A stretch of DNA of 52,366 bases from Hyphomicrobiales bacterium (GTDB taxonomy: Bacteria > Pseudomonadota > Alphaproteobacteria > Rhizobiales > Rhizobiaceae). A program made the position numbers and the translations under genes. The stretch is taken from positions 1 to 52,366 of the forward strand of contig UBTA01000034.1 of assembly GCA_900468065.1 (NCBI GenBank), given 5' to 3'. Positions 34,846 through 43,204 of this stretch are shown here, piece after piece. Each line of letters begins with the position of its first letter. The stretch's first letter is position 1. A model generated the notes under the pieces. The model was not told the DNA's origin, did no database searches, and saw nothing but the letters and a program-made list of their open reading frames with translations.

Positions 34846-35894
34846 TGACACATCCAGTCCAGCCGAAACGGCTCGGCTTTTTCAGCCGCGTTCTCGATCA
34901 TGGCGATGCGGCGACCCGCTACCGTCTGGTGGCAGAGCAGATCATTCACGCCGAAAAGCTCGGCTTCGACAGCGCTTGGGTGGCCCAGCATCATTTTGAC
35001 GCGGACGAAGGTGGGCTTCCCGCGCCACTGATCTTCCTGGCCGAGCTTGCGGCACGAACCTCCCGTATCCGGCTTGGCACCGGCGTGATCACCTTGCCGA
35101 TGGAAACGGCGGTTCGCGTTGCCGAGGATACGGCAGTGCTCGATATCCTGTCGAATGGCCGGTTGGAGATCGGCTTCGGCACCGGCGGCACGCCACAGGC
35201 TTTTCTGCCATTCGGGCTGGAGAGCGCCGACCGGGGATCCGTCTACGCCAAGAGCCTTGCCACCGTGCGCGATGCCTGGGCTGGCCTGGACCTTGTCGGC
35301 GGCAACCGGCTCTACCCGAAAGCACCGCATCTGCTGGATCATATCTGGCAGGCGACCTTTTCCGTTGGCGGCGGCGAGCGTGCTGGGCGCGATGGCGACG
35401 GCCTGATGCTGTCGCGCACGCAGCCGCGACCGCCGGAAGCCCCGCAAGCAGCACTTTGGGATCTGCAGAACCCTATCCTCGACGCCTATTTCGCCAATCT
35501 TCCGAAAGGCAGGAGCCCGCGCGTCCTTGGTTCGAGAAGTCTGTTCGTCGCCGATGACCGCAAGGATGCACTGCAATTTGCCGAACTTGGATTGCAGCGC
35601 ATCCGCGAGCGCTTCATCGCCAGCGGGCACATCGTCACGGGGACCACAACCGCCGATCTCATCAAGGCTTTCGACGTTCATGTTGGAACGCCCGACGATG
35701 TGATCGTATCGCTCAAGGCCGATACCGCCTTGTCGCGGGTCACCGATCTCGTCTTCCAGGTGCATTCAGTGGACCCGCCCCACGAGTTTATCCTGCGCTC
35801 CCTGGAACTGACCGCCACCGTCGTCGCCCCCGCACTCGGCTGGGCGGGTCAGCCGCCCATGCAGCAGCCGCGCCGGCTGGCCGCGACCGCGTGA
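34845..35894 (+). CDS. LLM-class flavin-dependent monooxygenase (KPN_01858-like)
   Basis: A 349-residue bacterial-luciferase-like TIM-barrel enzyme that would use FMNH2 and oxygen. Marks: QPKRLGFFSRVLDHGD at the start, AEKLGFDSAWVAQHHFDADE, AARTSRIRLGTGVITLPM and NGRLEIGFGTGGTPQAFLPF. This fits the putative FMN-dependent luciferase-like monooxygenase family named after KPN_01858 (name recalled, not searched). It overlaps the ATPase gene by one base, so import and oxidation are coupled. No flavin reductase gene is in this operon. The substrate is unknown. Confidence 0.88.
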   Translation: MTHPVQPKRLGFFSRVLDHGDAATRYRLVAEQIIHAEKLGFDSAWVAQHHFDADEGGLPAPLIFLAELAARTSRIRLGTGVITLPMETAVRVAEDTAVLDILSNGRLEIGFGTGGTPQAFLPFGLESADRGSVYAKSLATVRDAWAGLDLVGGNRLYPKAPHLLDHIWQATFSVGGGERAGRDGDGLMLSRTQPRPPEAPQAALWDLQNPILDAYFANLPKGRSPRVLGSRSLFVADDRKDALQFAELGLQRIRERFIASGHIVTGTTTADLIKAFDVHVGTPDDVIVSLKADTALSRVTDLVFQVHSVDPPHEFILRSLELTATVVAPALGWAGQPPMQQPRRLAATA

Positions 35895-35922
35895 CTTCCG
35901 TTTTCGAAGAAAGGTAAAAACA

Positions 35923-36549
35923 ATGACTGCACCAACACCTGATGTCATCGATCATCTGGCAGATATTCGTCCCGGATCGTTCGTCGATCGCATCCGCACG
36001 GAGCGTCCGGAAACGCGGGCCAACGCCCAGAAGAGCTATCTCGCCCTGTTTGAGCCGGCGCATGAGGGCGATGTCACGCGAGCCGAACGTCTTATCGTTG
36101 CGACCTTCGTTGCCGGATTGCACGACGCTGAGACGGCCGAGGCATTCTATGCTGCCGGCATTGAAGGCGATGCCGCGTTGATCGCTGCGGTGAAAAGCGA
36201 AATCGAGGCCGGGCGGACGAGCGGCCCTTATGGGAACTATCCGTCTGGGCCATTGTCCCGTGAAGACAAGTCGGGACTTGTCTTCACAGTATCGGAATTG
36301 GGCCGAACGGCGCTCGGGCACAAGCTCTCGGCGGCTCTTGAGCATAGCCATCTGCTGGTCTATCGGCCGCGCGAGGCAAGTCCGGAAGCTTTGCAGGCGC
36401 TGCTCGATGCCGGTTGGACGACGACAGCGATCGTCACCCTGTCGCAGATCGTCGCCTTCCTCGCTTTCCAGATCCGTGTTGTCGCCGGTCTCGCAGCATT
36501 GTCAGAGGCGGGCGAGGGCATTCGCGCATCCGCAACTGCAGCCGAATAA
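35923..36549 (+). CDS. CMD-domain protein, Avi_7170-like
   Basis: A 208-residue protein of the carboxymuconolactone-decarboxylase/AhpD superfamily. It has the helical core (VTRAERLIVATFVAGLHDAE and TTAIVTLSQIVAFLAFQIRV) but no CxxC active site, unlike its partner downstream. This fits the CMD protein family named after Avi_7170 of Agrobacterium vitis. It may be a non-redox partner subunit or act in another reaction. AGGTAAAAACA precedes the ATG. It is 28 bases after the monooxygenase gene and 11 before the AhpD-like gene. Confidence 0.8.
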   Translation: MTAPTPDVIDHLADIRPGSFVDRIRTERPETRANAQKSYLALFEPAHEGDVTRAERLIVATFVAGLHDAETAEAFYAAGIEGDAALIAAVKSEIEAGRTSGPYGNYPSGPLSREDKSGLVFTVSELGRTALGHKLSAALEHSHLLVYRPREASPEALQALLDAGWTTTAIVTLSQIVAFLAFQIRVVAGLAALSEAGEGIRASATAAE

Positions 36550-36560
36550 GGAAACAGAAT

Positions 36561-37166
36561 ATGACCGAGACAGCCATTCATCCCACCATCGACAATCGCC
36601 CTGCCGCTTTCACTCAAGCTGAAATCGGCTGGACGCCCTGGCTGCAGCCGCTTTCAGAAGAGGACTTGAGCGACAGGCACTGGGCCGGGCTCGTCGATGC
36701 CTCACGCGCCAAATCGCCCTATTTCATGCTGCTGGCCCGCGATCCGGAAATTCTGGAAGCGCGCACCAAGACGGACAAGGACATTTTCTACAACACCAAG
36801 GCGGGCCTGCCGCGGGCGGAGCGCGAGCTTTCGGCGGCCGCCGCATCGCGTTTCAACGGCTGCATCTTTTGCGCGTCGGTTCATTCCCGCTTCGCTTCGC
36901 ATCATTCCAAGCGTACGGGCGATGTGCAGAAGCTGCTCGATAACGGAACGGACGCCGATCTTGGCAGCAGCCGCTGGAATGCCGTCACCAAAGTCTCGGT
37001 CGCGCTGACGCAAACCCCATCGACATTCGGCGTCACCGATATCGAACGGCTGCGTTCCGAGGGCCTCGACGACCTCGAAATCGCGGACGCCATCCACGGC
37101 GCGGCCTTCTTCAACTGGGCAAACCGGCTGATGCTCTCGCTCGGAGAGCCTACCGCTGCTGCATAA
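36561..37166 (+). CDS. Alkylhydroperoxidase-domain protein, Avi_7169-like
   Basis: A 201-residue AhpD-type protein with an intact redox site: RFNGCIFCASVHSRFASHHS, the CxxCxxxH motif. Around it are KAGLPRAERELSAAAAS and DLEIADAIHGAAFFNWANRL, common to the CMD superfamily. AhpD-like proteins reduce peroxides or act as thiol partners; in this operon it may remove a peroxide or peroxy-flavin by-product of the monooxygenase. The ATG at 36561 after AGGAAACAGAAT is chosen; the longer frame is a shadow of the previous gene. It is the last gene of the seven-gene operon. Confidence 0.85.
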   Translation: MTETAIHPTIDNRPAAFTQAEIGWTPWLQPLSEEDLSDRHWAGLVDASRAKSPYFMLLARDPEILEARTKTDKDIFYNTKAGLPRAERELSAAAASRFNGCIFCASVHSRFASHHSKRTGDVQKLLDNGTDADLGSSRWNAVTKVSVALTQTPSTFGVTDIERLRSEGLDDLEIADAIHGAAFFNWANRLMLSLGEPTAAA

Positions 37167-37777
37167 CGACGCCGCCGATCCTTTTTTCAACCGTTGCTGA
37201 TGAACCTGTCGGCAACGGTCATCACCAATGAATTGCGGCGTATCGCGATGCGGATGTCGCGGTAGAATGCCAGCACTTTTGTGCTAATTCTCCATACACT
37301 TGCTTCTGCTTCGGAATGGTGGAGAGGCATGCTCCGAGGATGCGGCCAGTCTCTTGATGTGTGCGGCGCGTAAATCGCCTGGCGCCCAATACCGCCGGAC
37401 CGCATTATAGAAGCAATCAATGAGATTCAGTCGAGTGTTGTGCTGACTGCGGATGGCCATGAATTCGATGGCGAGGCCAAGCGGTTACGAGGTCCTCGTT
37501 TAAGGGATGGCACAATGAAGGCACTTTCACACAAGCTGGGGCTTTGACTGTAGACCGCAGAAAATGGGCAACGGGCGCGACCAGCAGTTCAGATCTCTGC
37601 AAGCCGGATGCCTCGCGTGTGCCCGCCCGGAGCTCAAGTGCTCATGGGACGACGGAAGGAGCCATCGCCGGGTCGAAGACACGGCAGACTTCATGACCGG
37701 CGAAATCCGGTACCCGTCGACGATCTTCTGGTATGTGAAAAGCGCGCAGGTACTTGAACGTGACCGCCGAGATCTGC
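37167..37777. other. 611-base gap between the two transport loci, with one hairpin
   Basis: ACCGTTGC (37190-37197) and GCAACGGT (37212-37219) form a perfect stem with a 14-base loop, 23 bases after the last gene of the operon; a run of six T stands just before it. It may mark the end of transcription. The remaining open frames (such as 37187-37420 minus) have no clear start signals or family. Confidence 0.5.
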
Positions 37778-38767
37778 TCAGGCCGTGGTACCCCAGCGGG
37801 CCTTGCAGGTAAGGGTGATGCTGTGTGGCCCCTTAAGATCGGCGTCGTGGCGTTCGATGAGTTCGACGACAGCATCCATGAAAGCGGCATGGTCGAGGCT
37901 GAGCGTGGTGAGGTCGTTGCAATCCCAGGCAGCCATGGCGATACCGTCCTGTCCGACGATGGCGAGATCGTCGGGCGCGTTGCGGTTGAGAACACGGCGC
38001 GCCGCATCGCGGGCGCCGATCGCCATCACGTCGTTGCCGCAGATAATCGCGTCCGCCTTCGAGCGGTGCAATAAAAGCACTGCCTCCTTGAAGCCGGAAT
38101 CGTAGGAATAGTCGCCATAGGCATCGGCCTCAAAGGCAAGTCCGTGTTTGGCGAGCGCATCGGCAAACCATTTGCGCCGGAGCTTGTCGATCCAACTGGA
38201 GGCGGTGCCGGAGAGATAGGCAAAGCGCTTGCGGCCATCATTGACGATCTTGTCGATGATCTCGGCCGCTGCCGCGGATCCGTCGATGCGGATATGCGAG
38301 ACGCTGTCGCTTTCCACCGGCTCGAAGGAGACGATGATTGGCCTTGTCGTATGGAAGATGTCGACCGCATCCTTCATCGAGACCATGTCGGAGAAGATCA
38401 CCACATGATCGACTTGATAGGTCGAGGCAAGCCGCATCAGTTGCAGGCGGTCGGTGTGATCAGCGCAGCAGAGGATGATCGGCAGCAGCTGTTTGGCCTG
38501 CAGGCGATGGACCAGCAATTGCTGCTCCTCCGCCTCGCACGGGTTGCCGATGGCGTTAACGACAAGGGCGACGAGACGGGAGCGCTGGTTGTTGAGCGAA
38601 CGGGCAATGGCGTTCGGCTGGTAGCCATGTTCGCGGGCAACGGCCAGGATACGGTCGCGCGTGGCGTCGCCGATGCGGCTGTCGGGTGAGAAGGCACGGG
38701 AAATCGTGGCAGATGACACGCCGGCCAGTTTTGCCAGTTCCTTGGATGTGATCCGCTTTCTGCTCAT
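37778..38767 (-). CDS. LacI-family transcriptional regulator
   Basis: A 329-residue LacI/GalR repressor. Helix-turn-helix and hinge at residues 1-55 (ITSKELAKLAGVSSATISRA, then GYQPNAIARSLNNQRS), followed by a periplasmic-binding-like sugar domain (SRLVALVVNAIGNPCEAEEQ through VGQDGIAMAAWDCNDLTTLS). The start at 38767 overlaps the dehydrogenase stop (ATGA), so the two are translationally linked; the longer frame lies inside that gene. It should bind the operator between the divergent units (39815-39834) and be released by a sugar. GSASS-type contact and DUF-like changes are not unusual for the family. Confidence 0.9.
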   Translation of the reverse strand: MSRKRITSKELAKLAGVSSATISRAFSPDSRIGDATRDRILAVAREHGYQPNAIARSLNNQRSRLVALVVNAIGNPCEAEEQQLLVHRLQAKQLLPIILCCADHTDRLQLMRLASTYQVDHVVIFSDMVSMKDAVDIFHTTRPIIVSFEPVESDSVSHIRIDGSAAAAEIIDKIVNDGRKRFAYLSGTASSWIDKLRRKWFADALAKHGLAFEADAYGDYSYDSGFKEAVLLLHRSKADAIICGNDVMAIGARDAARRVLNRNAPDDLAIVGQDGIAMAAWDCNDLTTLSLDHAAFMDAVVELIERHDADLKGPHSITLTCKARWGTTA

Positions 38768-39795
38768 GCCTGCCATTCCACCCGGTTTCTTGCGCCGCCG
38801 ATTAAGACGGACTGGCCGTCGGATGCTGCCGATTGCTTGATTGCATCCCACAGACTGGCGAAGCGCAAGCCCATTTCGACCGATCCGGTGTTTTCCAACA
38901 ACCCAGCGCGGATGGCGAGAAAATTCTTCATCGGATTGCCGAGGATTTCTGCCTCTTCGCGGACGCCGGGCTTGCCTTCAAAACTGATCTCGCGCCAGCC
39001 GCCCCAAGCGTCGATGCGTACGATGGCGTTGGAATAAAAGAACGTGATGTAGGAGGCGCAGCCAGGAGGACCGTCGCCGGCGGCCGTCAGCGTTGCAAGC
39101 GCACCGTTCTTCAGCCGGGCGGAGACAGCCGTGACGATATCGACCGCCGTGCCGCGATTGTTCATGTAGGCGGAGACACGCTCGAAATCGGAATTGGCCA
39201 ACATGCAGACGGTGTTCATCATGTGAGCGCCGGTATCGAACATGAAGCCGCCGCCGGAAATTTTCGGCTGTTGTTTCCAATGGCCGCCGTAATTGCTGGC
39301 CCAGCTTTCCCAGATGGTGCCGGCAATGGCAATCAAGTCGCCGAACGCGCCGGCTTCGGCGCGTCTGCAGGTGTCGAGCACCAGCGGCGAGAGGCCTCCC
39401 TGGAAGGCGGTGACGATCAGCACTCCGGACTTCTGCTGCGCGGCGATCAGCGTTTCGGCCTCTTGGACGGTCGTCACCATTGGTTTTTCAAGGAAGATAT
39501 CGAGCCCGGCTTCGGCGACGGCAGTTGCCTGCTCGGCATGGAAGGCGTGCGGGGTGGAGATGTAGATCGCATCCAGCTCGCCCCGGCAGGCCGACAGCAT
39601 GTCGCGGTAGTCCGCAAAGCATCGCGGGGCGGCTGCGCCCGCTGCCGTCACCACATCGACAAGGCGTTGGCGCGAGGCTTCGCTGACATCGGCGAGTGCG
39701 ACGAAGCCGATCTCCGGCATGGATGCCCAGCTCTGCGCATATTCGGCCGCCTTCAGCCCAGCGCCGATGACGCCCAGGCGCAGTTTCGATGACAT
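38764..39795 (-). CDS. Gfo/Idh/MocA family NAD(P)-dependent dehydrogenase
   Basis: A 343-residue sugar dehydrogenase. N-terminal Rossmann fold (LRLGVIGAGLKAAEYAQSW), the family EKP motif at residues 103-105 (FLEKPMVTT), and GGFMFDTGAHMMNTVCML with the catalytic histidine region. The ATG at 39795 follows GGGAGGG. In thu-like systems ThuB, a member of this family, oxidises trehalose or maltitol to 3-keto forms and ThuA acts with it; here the dehydrogenase is divergent from the importer and ThuA-domain gene. It is cotranscribed with the LacI regulator. Confidence 0.88.
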   Translation of the reverse strand: MSSKLRLGVIGAGLKAAEYAQSWASMPEIGFVALADVSEASRQRLVDVVTAAGAAAPRCFADYRDMLSACRGELDAIYISTPHAFHAEQATAVAEAGLDIFLEKPMVTTVQEAETLIAAQQKSGVLIVTAFQGGLSPLVLDTCRRAEAGAFGDLIAIAGTIWESWASNYGGHWKQQPKISGGGFMFDTGAHMMNTVCMLANSDFERVSAYMNNRGTAVDIVTAVSARLKNGALATLTAAGDGPPGCASYITFFYSNAIVRIDAWGGWREISFEGKPGVREEAEILGNPMKNFLAIRAGLLENTGSVEMGLRFASLWDAIKQSAASDGQSVLIGGARNRVEWQA

Positions 39796-39814
39796 GAAAA
39801 ACCCTCCCGTTGAT

Positions 39815-39834
39815 TTGTGTACACGATTACACAA
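39815..39834. promoter_or_regulatory. Candidate LacI operator in the divergent promoter region
   Basis: TTGTGTA-CACGAT-TACACAA, perfect seven-base arms with a six-base spacer, lies between the dehydrogenase (start 39795) and the sugar-binding protein (start 39995). It is 20 bases upstream of the dehydrogenase start codon, close to where its promoter must lie. A related half-site (GTGTACA) occurs at about 39937. Size and symmetry fit a LacI/GalR family operator. Confidence 0.6.
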
Positions 39835-39994
39835 CTGCGAAATCCAAATCAATATGAAAATAAGTGTTGAAATTCATATCTTTAATTTACTCTCCGGAGA
39901 CTCTTGAAAATCTCGCTTGCCTCATTTCAGAATGCGTGTACATTTTTTCAGGCGGTGCTGGAGGGCGCCGCGAGAAGAAAAGGGAGGGTAATCC

Positions 39995-41287
39995 GTGAAC
40001 AAAACGGTATTGGTGGGCCTGTGTGCTGTCACGCTTAGTGCGTTCGCGACGCTGGCGCAGGCAGAGACGATCCGCATTGCAAACCACGGTCAGGCTGGCA
40101 TCAATGCCATGAAGTCGACCGTCGCGAGAATTGAGAAGAAATACGGCGTCACCGTCGAGGTCGTGGAATATCCCTCGCCCGACAAGGACTACATGACCAA
40201 GCTCCTGACCGAGCTCGGGGCCGGCAATGCGCCCGACATTTTCTCGGCGCCGACCACGGCCTATGTCGCCGATATGGTGGCTGCCGGTTACCTCGCGCCG
40301 ATTGGCGCCGAGTTCAAAGCCTGGGACGGATATGCAAGCTTTTATGACGTCGCCAAGCAGCTGGCCGTCAGCCCGGATGGCGAGACCTATGTCATGCCGT
40401 TCATGCTCGGCATCCAGGAAATCTATTTCCGCCGCGACGTGCTGGAAAAGGCGGGTATCTCAACCGAGCAGCCGAAAGATTGGTCCGACCTCTTGAAGCG
40501 GGCCGCAGAGATCAAGGAAAAGACTGGTGCCTATGGCCTGCTGTTTCCGGCCGGCGTCAGCTGGGGTACGGGCGCATTTGACGAAGGGTTCCAGCATTTG
40601 CTGGTCGGCTCCAAGACGCCGCAGCTCGCAACCGAGGACGGCAAACTCGACCTAACGGGCGAGGGCGTCAAGGATGTGTTCGGCGTCTACAAGGAACTGA
40701 TCGATAAGGACCTGATGCCGACGCAGCCGCTGCTCGGACCTGAGCCATGGGTCATTCCGAAGTACCAGATGTTCCCGGAAGGCAAGCTCGCCGCAACCAC
40801 CTGCGGGTCGTGGTGCTACATTTTCGACTGGGGCCGCGAGAGCAAAAACCCGATCCCGGACGTTGAAAAGGCCGTCGGCACCTGGACCATTCCCGGCCAG
40901 GCAGGCGGACAATATGTGCTTGCCAATCTTGCTGCCCCATGGGGCGTCAATGCCAAAGCTGAAAACCTAGAACTGGCCAAGAAGGTGCTGATGGAAATCG
41001 GTTCGGTCGAGACGCAGGTGTCCTATGCTGCCGAGATCGGCAACATTCCGGCAAGCAAGGCTGCGGCGCAGGATCAAGCGTTCCAGAAACTCACCGAACT
41101 GGTGCCGATCCACGCGGCGGCTGAAAATGGGGTCTACCTGAAACAGGCGGCCGGTTTTGCGACCGTTGCCGAAGGTGTCGCCCGCGCCACCGAGGCGCTT
41201 CTGCGCAAGGAAACCGATGCGGCCGGCGCACAAACGATCCTCGTGGACTATGCGCGCGAAATCCTGGGCGACGACGCGGTCAAATAA
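39995..41287 (+). CDS. Sugar ABC transporter substrate-binding protein
   Basis: A 430-residue family-1 solute-binding protein starting at a GTG after GGGAGGG. Signal peptide: a short basic start and LVGLCAVTLSAFATLAQAET, cleaved after AQA. Mature part: NHGQAGINAMKSTVARIEKK, PDKDYMTKLLTELGAGNAPD, SAPTTAYVADMVAAGYLAPI and DRHPP-free carbohydrate-pocket aromatics (GTWTIPGQAGGQYVLANLAA). It should bind an oligosaccharide, sugar alcohol or similar and deliver it to the two permeases. A strong hairpin follows the stop. Confidence 0.88.
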   Translation: MNKTVLVGLCAVTLSAFATLAQAETIRIANHGQAGINAMKSTVARIEKKYGVTVEVVEYPSPDKDYMTKLLTELGAGNAPDIFSAPTTAYVADMVAAGYLAPIGAEFKAWDGYASFYDVAKQLAVSPDGETYVMPFMLGIQEIYFRRDVLEKAGISTEQPKDWSDLLKRAAEIKEKTGAYGLLFPAGVSWGTGAFDEGFQHLLVGSKTPQLATEDGKLDLTGEGVKDVFGVYKELIDKDLMPTQPLLGPEPWVIPKYQMFPEGKLAATTCGSWCYIFDWGRESKNPIPDVEKAVGTWTIPGQAGGQYVLANLAAPWGVNAKAENLELAKKVLMEIGSVETQVSYAAEIGNIPASKAAAQDQAFQKLTELVPIHAAAENGVYLKQAAGFATVAEGVARATEALLRKETDAAGAQTILVDYAREILGDDAVK

Positions 41288-41312
41288 TCCTCCAAACCGT
41301 TCATCGCCCGAC

Positions 41313-41344
41313 GGGAGACGCGGCAGCCAGAGGCCGCGTCTCCC
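41313..41344 (+). terminator. Intercistronic hairpin after the sugar-binding protein gene
   Basis: GGGAGACGCGGC and GCCGCGTCTCCC form a perfect 12-base stem with an eight-base loop, 26 bases after the stop. Only five T about ten bases further on. Probably protects the binding-protein message and lowers read-through, as after the first binding-protein gene at 31237. Confidence 0.65.
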
Positions 41345-41359
41345 CCCGCCGTCTTTTTC

Positions 41360-42262
41360 ATGCCGCAGGGTCCCATGGTTCGAAGCACTTACGAGAAGCG
41401 CGTTGCGCGGCAGCTCCTGCTGATTTTATCGCCGTCCCTGCTGCTGCTGATCGCATTCGTTATCTATCCTGCCGTCTATTCCGTCTATCTGAGTTTCACC
41501 AACGAGGCCCTGACCGGTGCAGCTGCCCTCAATCCGCGGTTTGTCGGCCTGCGTAACTATTCCCGGCTGCTGCATGATGCGAAATTCTGGAACTCGCTCC
41601 TTGTCACGTTCCTCTTCGTCGTCGGTTCGGCAATCATCGGGCAGTTCGTGCTGGGTTTGATCTCCGCCATTCTGCTGCGCCGGAACCTTGCGTTCAAACA
41701 GCTGTTCAGCTCGATCATCCTCTTGCCGAACGCGGCACCCGAAGTCGTCGCCGGCTTCATGTGGATCTCGATGCTGGCGGGCGGCGAAAACGCGACGCTG
41801 TCGCGCATCGTGATGTTCTTCGGCATGACGCCAACCGACTGGCTGCAGACCTTTCCGCTGACGATGATCATCGTCGTCAACACATGGCGCGGCATTGCCA
41901 CCGCGATGATCCTTCTGACAGCAGGTCTGAGCACCATTCCGAAGGAGGTCTTTGAGGCTGCCCGCATGGACGGCGCCAATCCCTCCCAGATCTTCCGGCG
42001 CATAACATTGCCGCTGATGATGCCGACGATCCTGCTTTACATGCTGATCTCGGCTGTCTCGACCATCGCCGTCTTCGGTCTCGTCTATGCGCTGACACGT
42101 GGTGGGCCGGGCGGGGCAACCGAGGTCATCAGCATCTACATCTACAATCAATCCTTTACCGCCTTCCAGCTGGGGTATGGCGCCGCCGTCGCGGTGGTAG
42201 CGCTGGTCATCTCGCTAGTGTTGGGCATCGCCTATGTGCGGGCCATGAAAGTGCAGGTCTGA
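41360..42262 (+). CDS. Sugar ABC transporter permease, MalF type
   Basis: A 300-residue permease with six hydrophobic segments: first LLILSPSLLLLIAFVIYPAV, and the EAA loop EVFEAARMDGANPSQIFRRI followed by LPLMMPTILLYML. The start may be 41360 or, more likely, the ATG at 41375 (MVRSTYEKRVAR), five codons later. With the next permease it forms the channel of a CUT1-type sugar importer. It follows the hairpin after the binding-protein gene. Confidence 0.88.
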   Translation: MPQGPMVRSTYEKRVARQLLLILSPSLLLLIAFVIYPAVYSVYLSFTNEALTGAAALNPRFVGLRNYSRLLHDAKFWNSLLVTFLFVVGSAIIGQFVLGLISAILLRRNLAFKQLFSSIILLPNAAPEVVAGFMWISMLAGGENATLSRIVMFFGMTPTDWLQTFPLTMIIVVNTWRGIATAMILLTAGLSTIPKEVFEAARMDGANPSQIFRRITLPLMMPTILLYMLISAVSTIAVFGLVYALTRGGPGGATEVISIYIYNQSFTAFQLGYGAAVAVVALVISLVLGIAYVRAMKVQV

Positions 42263-43177
42263 ATGACGGATTTCGCTCTCGACAAGCCCGGAAAATCGCG
42301 CCGGCCGGACCTGATGGCCTACGCGACACTGTCGCTGATCTCGGCCTTTTGCGCAGTGCCATTTTTCTGGGTACTGCTTGCCTCGCTCGATGGCAACGCG
42401 CAGCTGTTCCTTAGCTGGCCGCGCGAATGGACGCTCAACAACTATGTTCGCGTCTTCGCCGAGGAGGACGGTGCGCGCTGGGTGTTCAACTCGCTGTTCG
42501 TCGTCGGCAGCGCCACGCTTCTGGTGATGGTCCTGGCCGGGCTCGGCGGTTATGCGCTGTCGCGGACGCGGGCTTGGTGGAAACAGCCGTTTCTCTATGC
42601 GATCCTGTTGATCCGCGTGCTGCCGCCGACGGCGCTTGTCGTGCCACTCTACAAGATCCTGCTGACGCTCAACAATATCGAGGGCAATCTGGTTCGTATC
42701 TTTGTTGGCGGTGACACTGCGCGCGCGATTATGCGCTGGATCGGCTTCATCGACGGATATCTCGGCCTCATTCTAGTGCTTGCGACAATGCAGCTACCCT
42801 TGGCGCTCTGGATCATGAAAACCTTCTTCGATGGCCTGCCGCGCGATTATGAGGAGGCGGCGGTCATGGACGGGGCGACGATGCTGCAGCGTATCCGCCG
42901 GGTGCTGATCCCGCTTGCCTTGCCGGGGCTGGCGGCGGCCGGGCTGTTCGCCTTCATTTCGGCCTGGGGCGATTTCCTCCTGCCGCTTATCCTGTTGTCC
43001 TCACCGGAGCTGCAGACCCTGCCGCTCGGCCTGTTCCGCGCATTCTTGCGCGTCAATACCATCGACTACGGGTTCCTCGCAGCGCTTGCCTTCATCTACC
43101 TGATGCCGGCCGTCATCGCTTTCGGTTTTGCGCGGCGGTTCCTCGTCCAGACATTCTCAGGCGGCGTCAAGGGATGA
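42263..43177 (+). CDS. Sugar ABC transporter permease, MalG type
   Basis: A 304-residue permease with six membrane segments and the MalG-type ATPase-contact loop DYEEAAVMDGATMLQRIRRV followed by LIPLALPGLAAAGLF. The ATG follows the stop of the previous gene directly (TGAATG), so translation is coupled. It completes the membrane domain with the MalF-type permease. Confidence 0.88.
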   Translation: MTDFALDKPGKSRRPDLMAYATLSLISAFCAVPFFWVLLASLDGNAQLFLSWPREWTLNNYVRVFAEEDGARWVFNSLFVVGSATLLVMVLAGLGGYALSRTRAWWKQPFLYAILLIRVLPPTALVVPLYKILLTLNNIEGNLVRIFVGGDTARAIMRWIGFIDGYLGLILVLATMQLPLALWIMKTFFDGLPRDYEEAAVMDGATMLQRIRRVLIPLALPGLAAAGLFAFISAWGDFLLPLILLSSPELQTLPLGLFRAFLRVNTIDYGFLAALAFIYLMPAVIAFGFARRFLVQTFSGGVKG

Positions 43178-43204
43178 CGCGGCCAAACGACAAGAGCATA
43201 TGAC

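Noticed and set aside
38833..39792. 319-codon plus-strand frame over the dehydrogenase gene
   Set aside because: Reads as a low-complexity complement of the dehydrogenase; no start signal or family.
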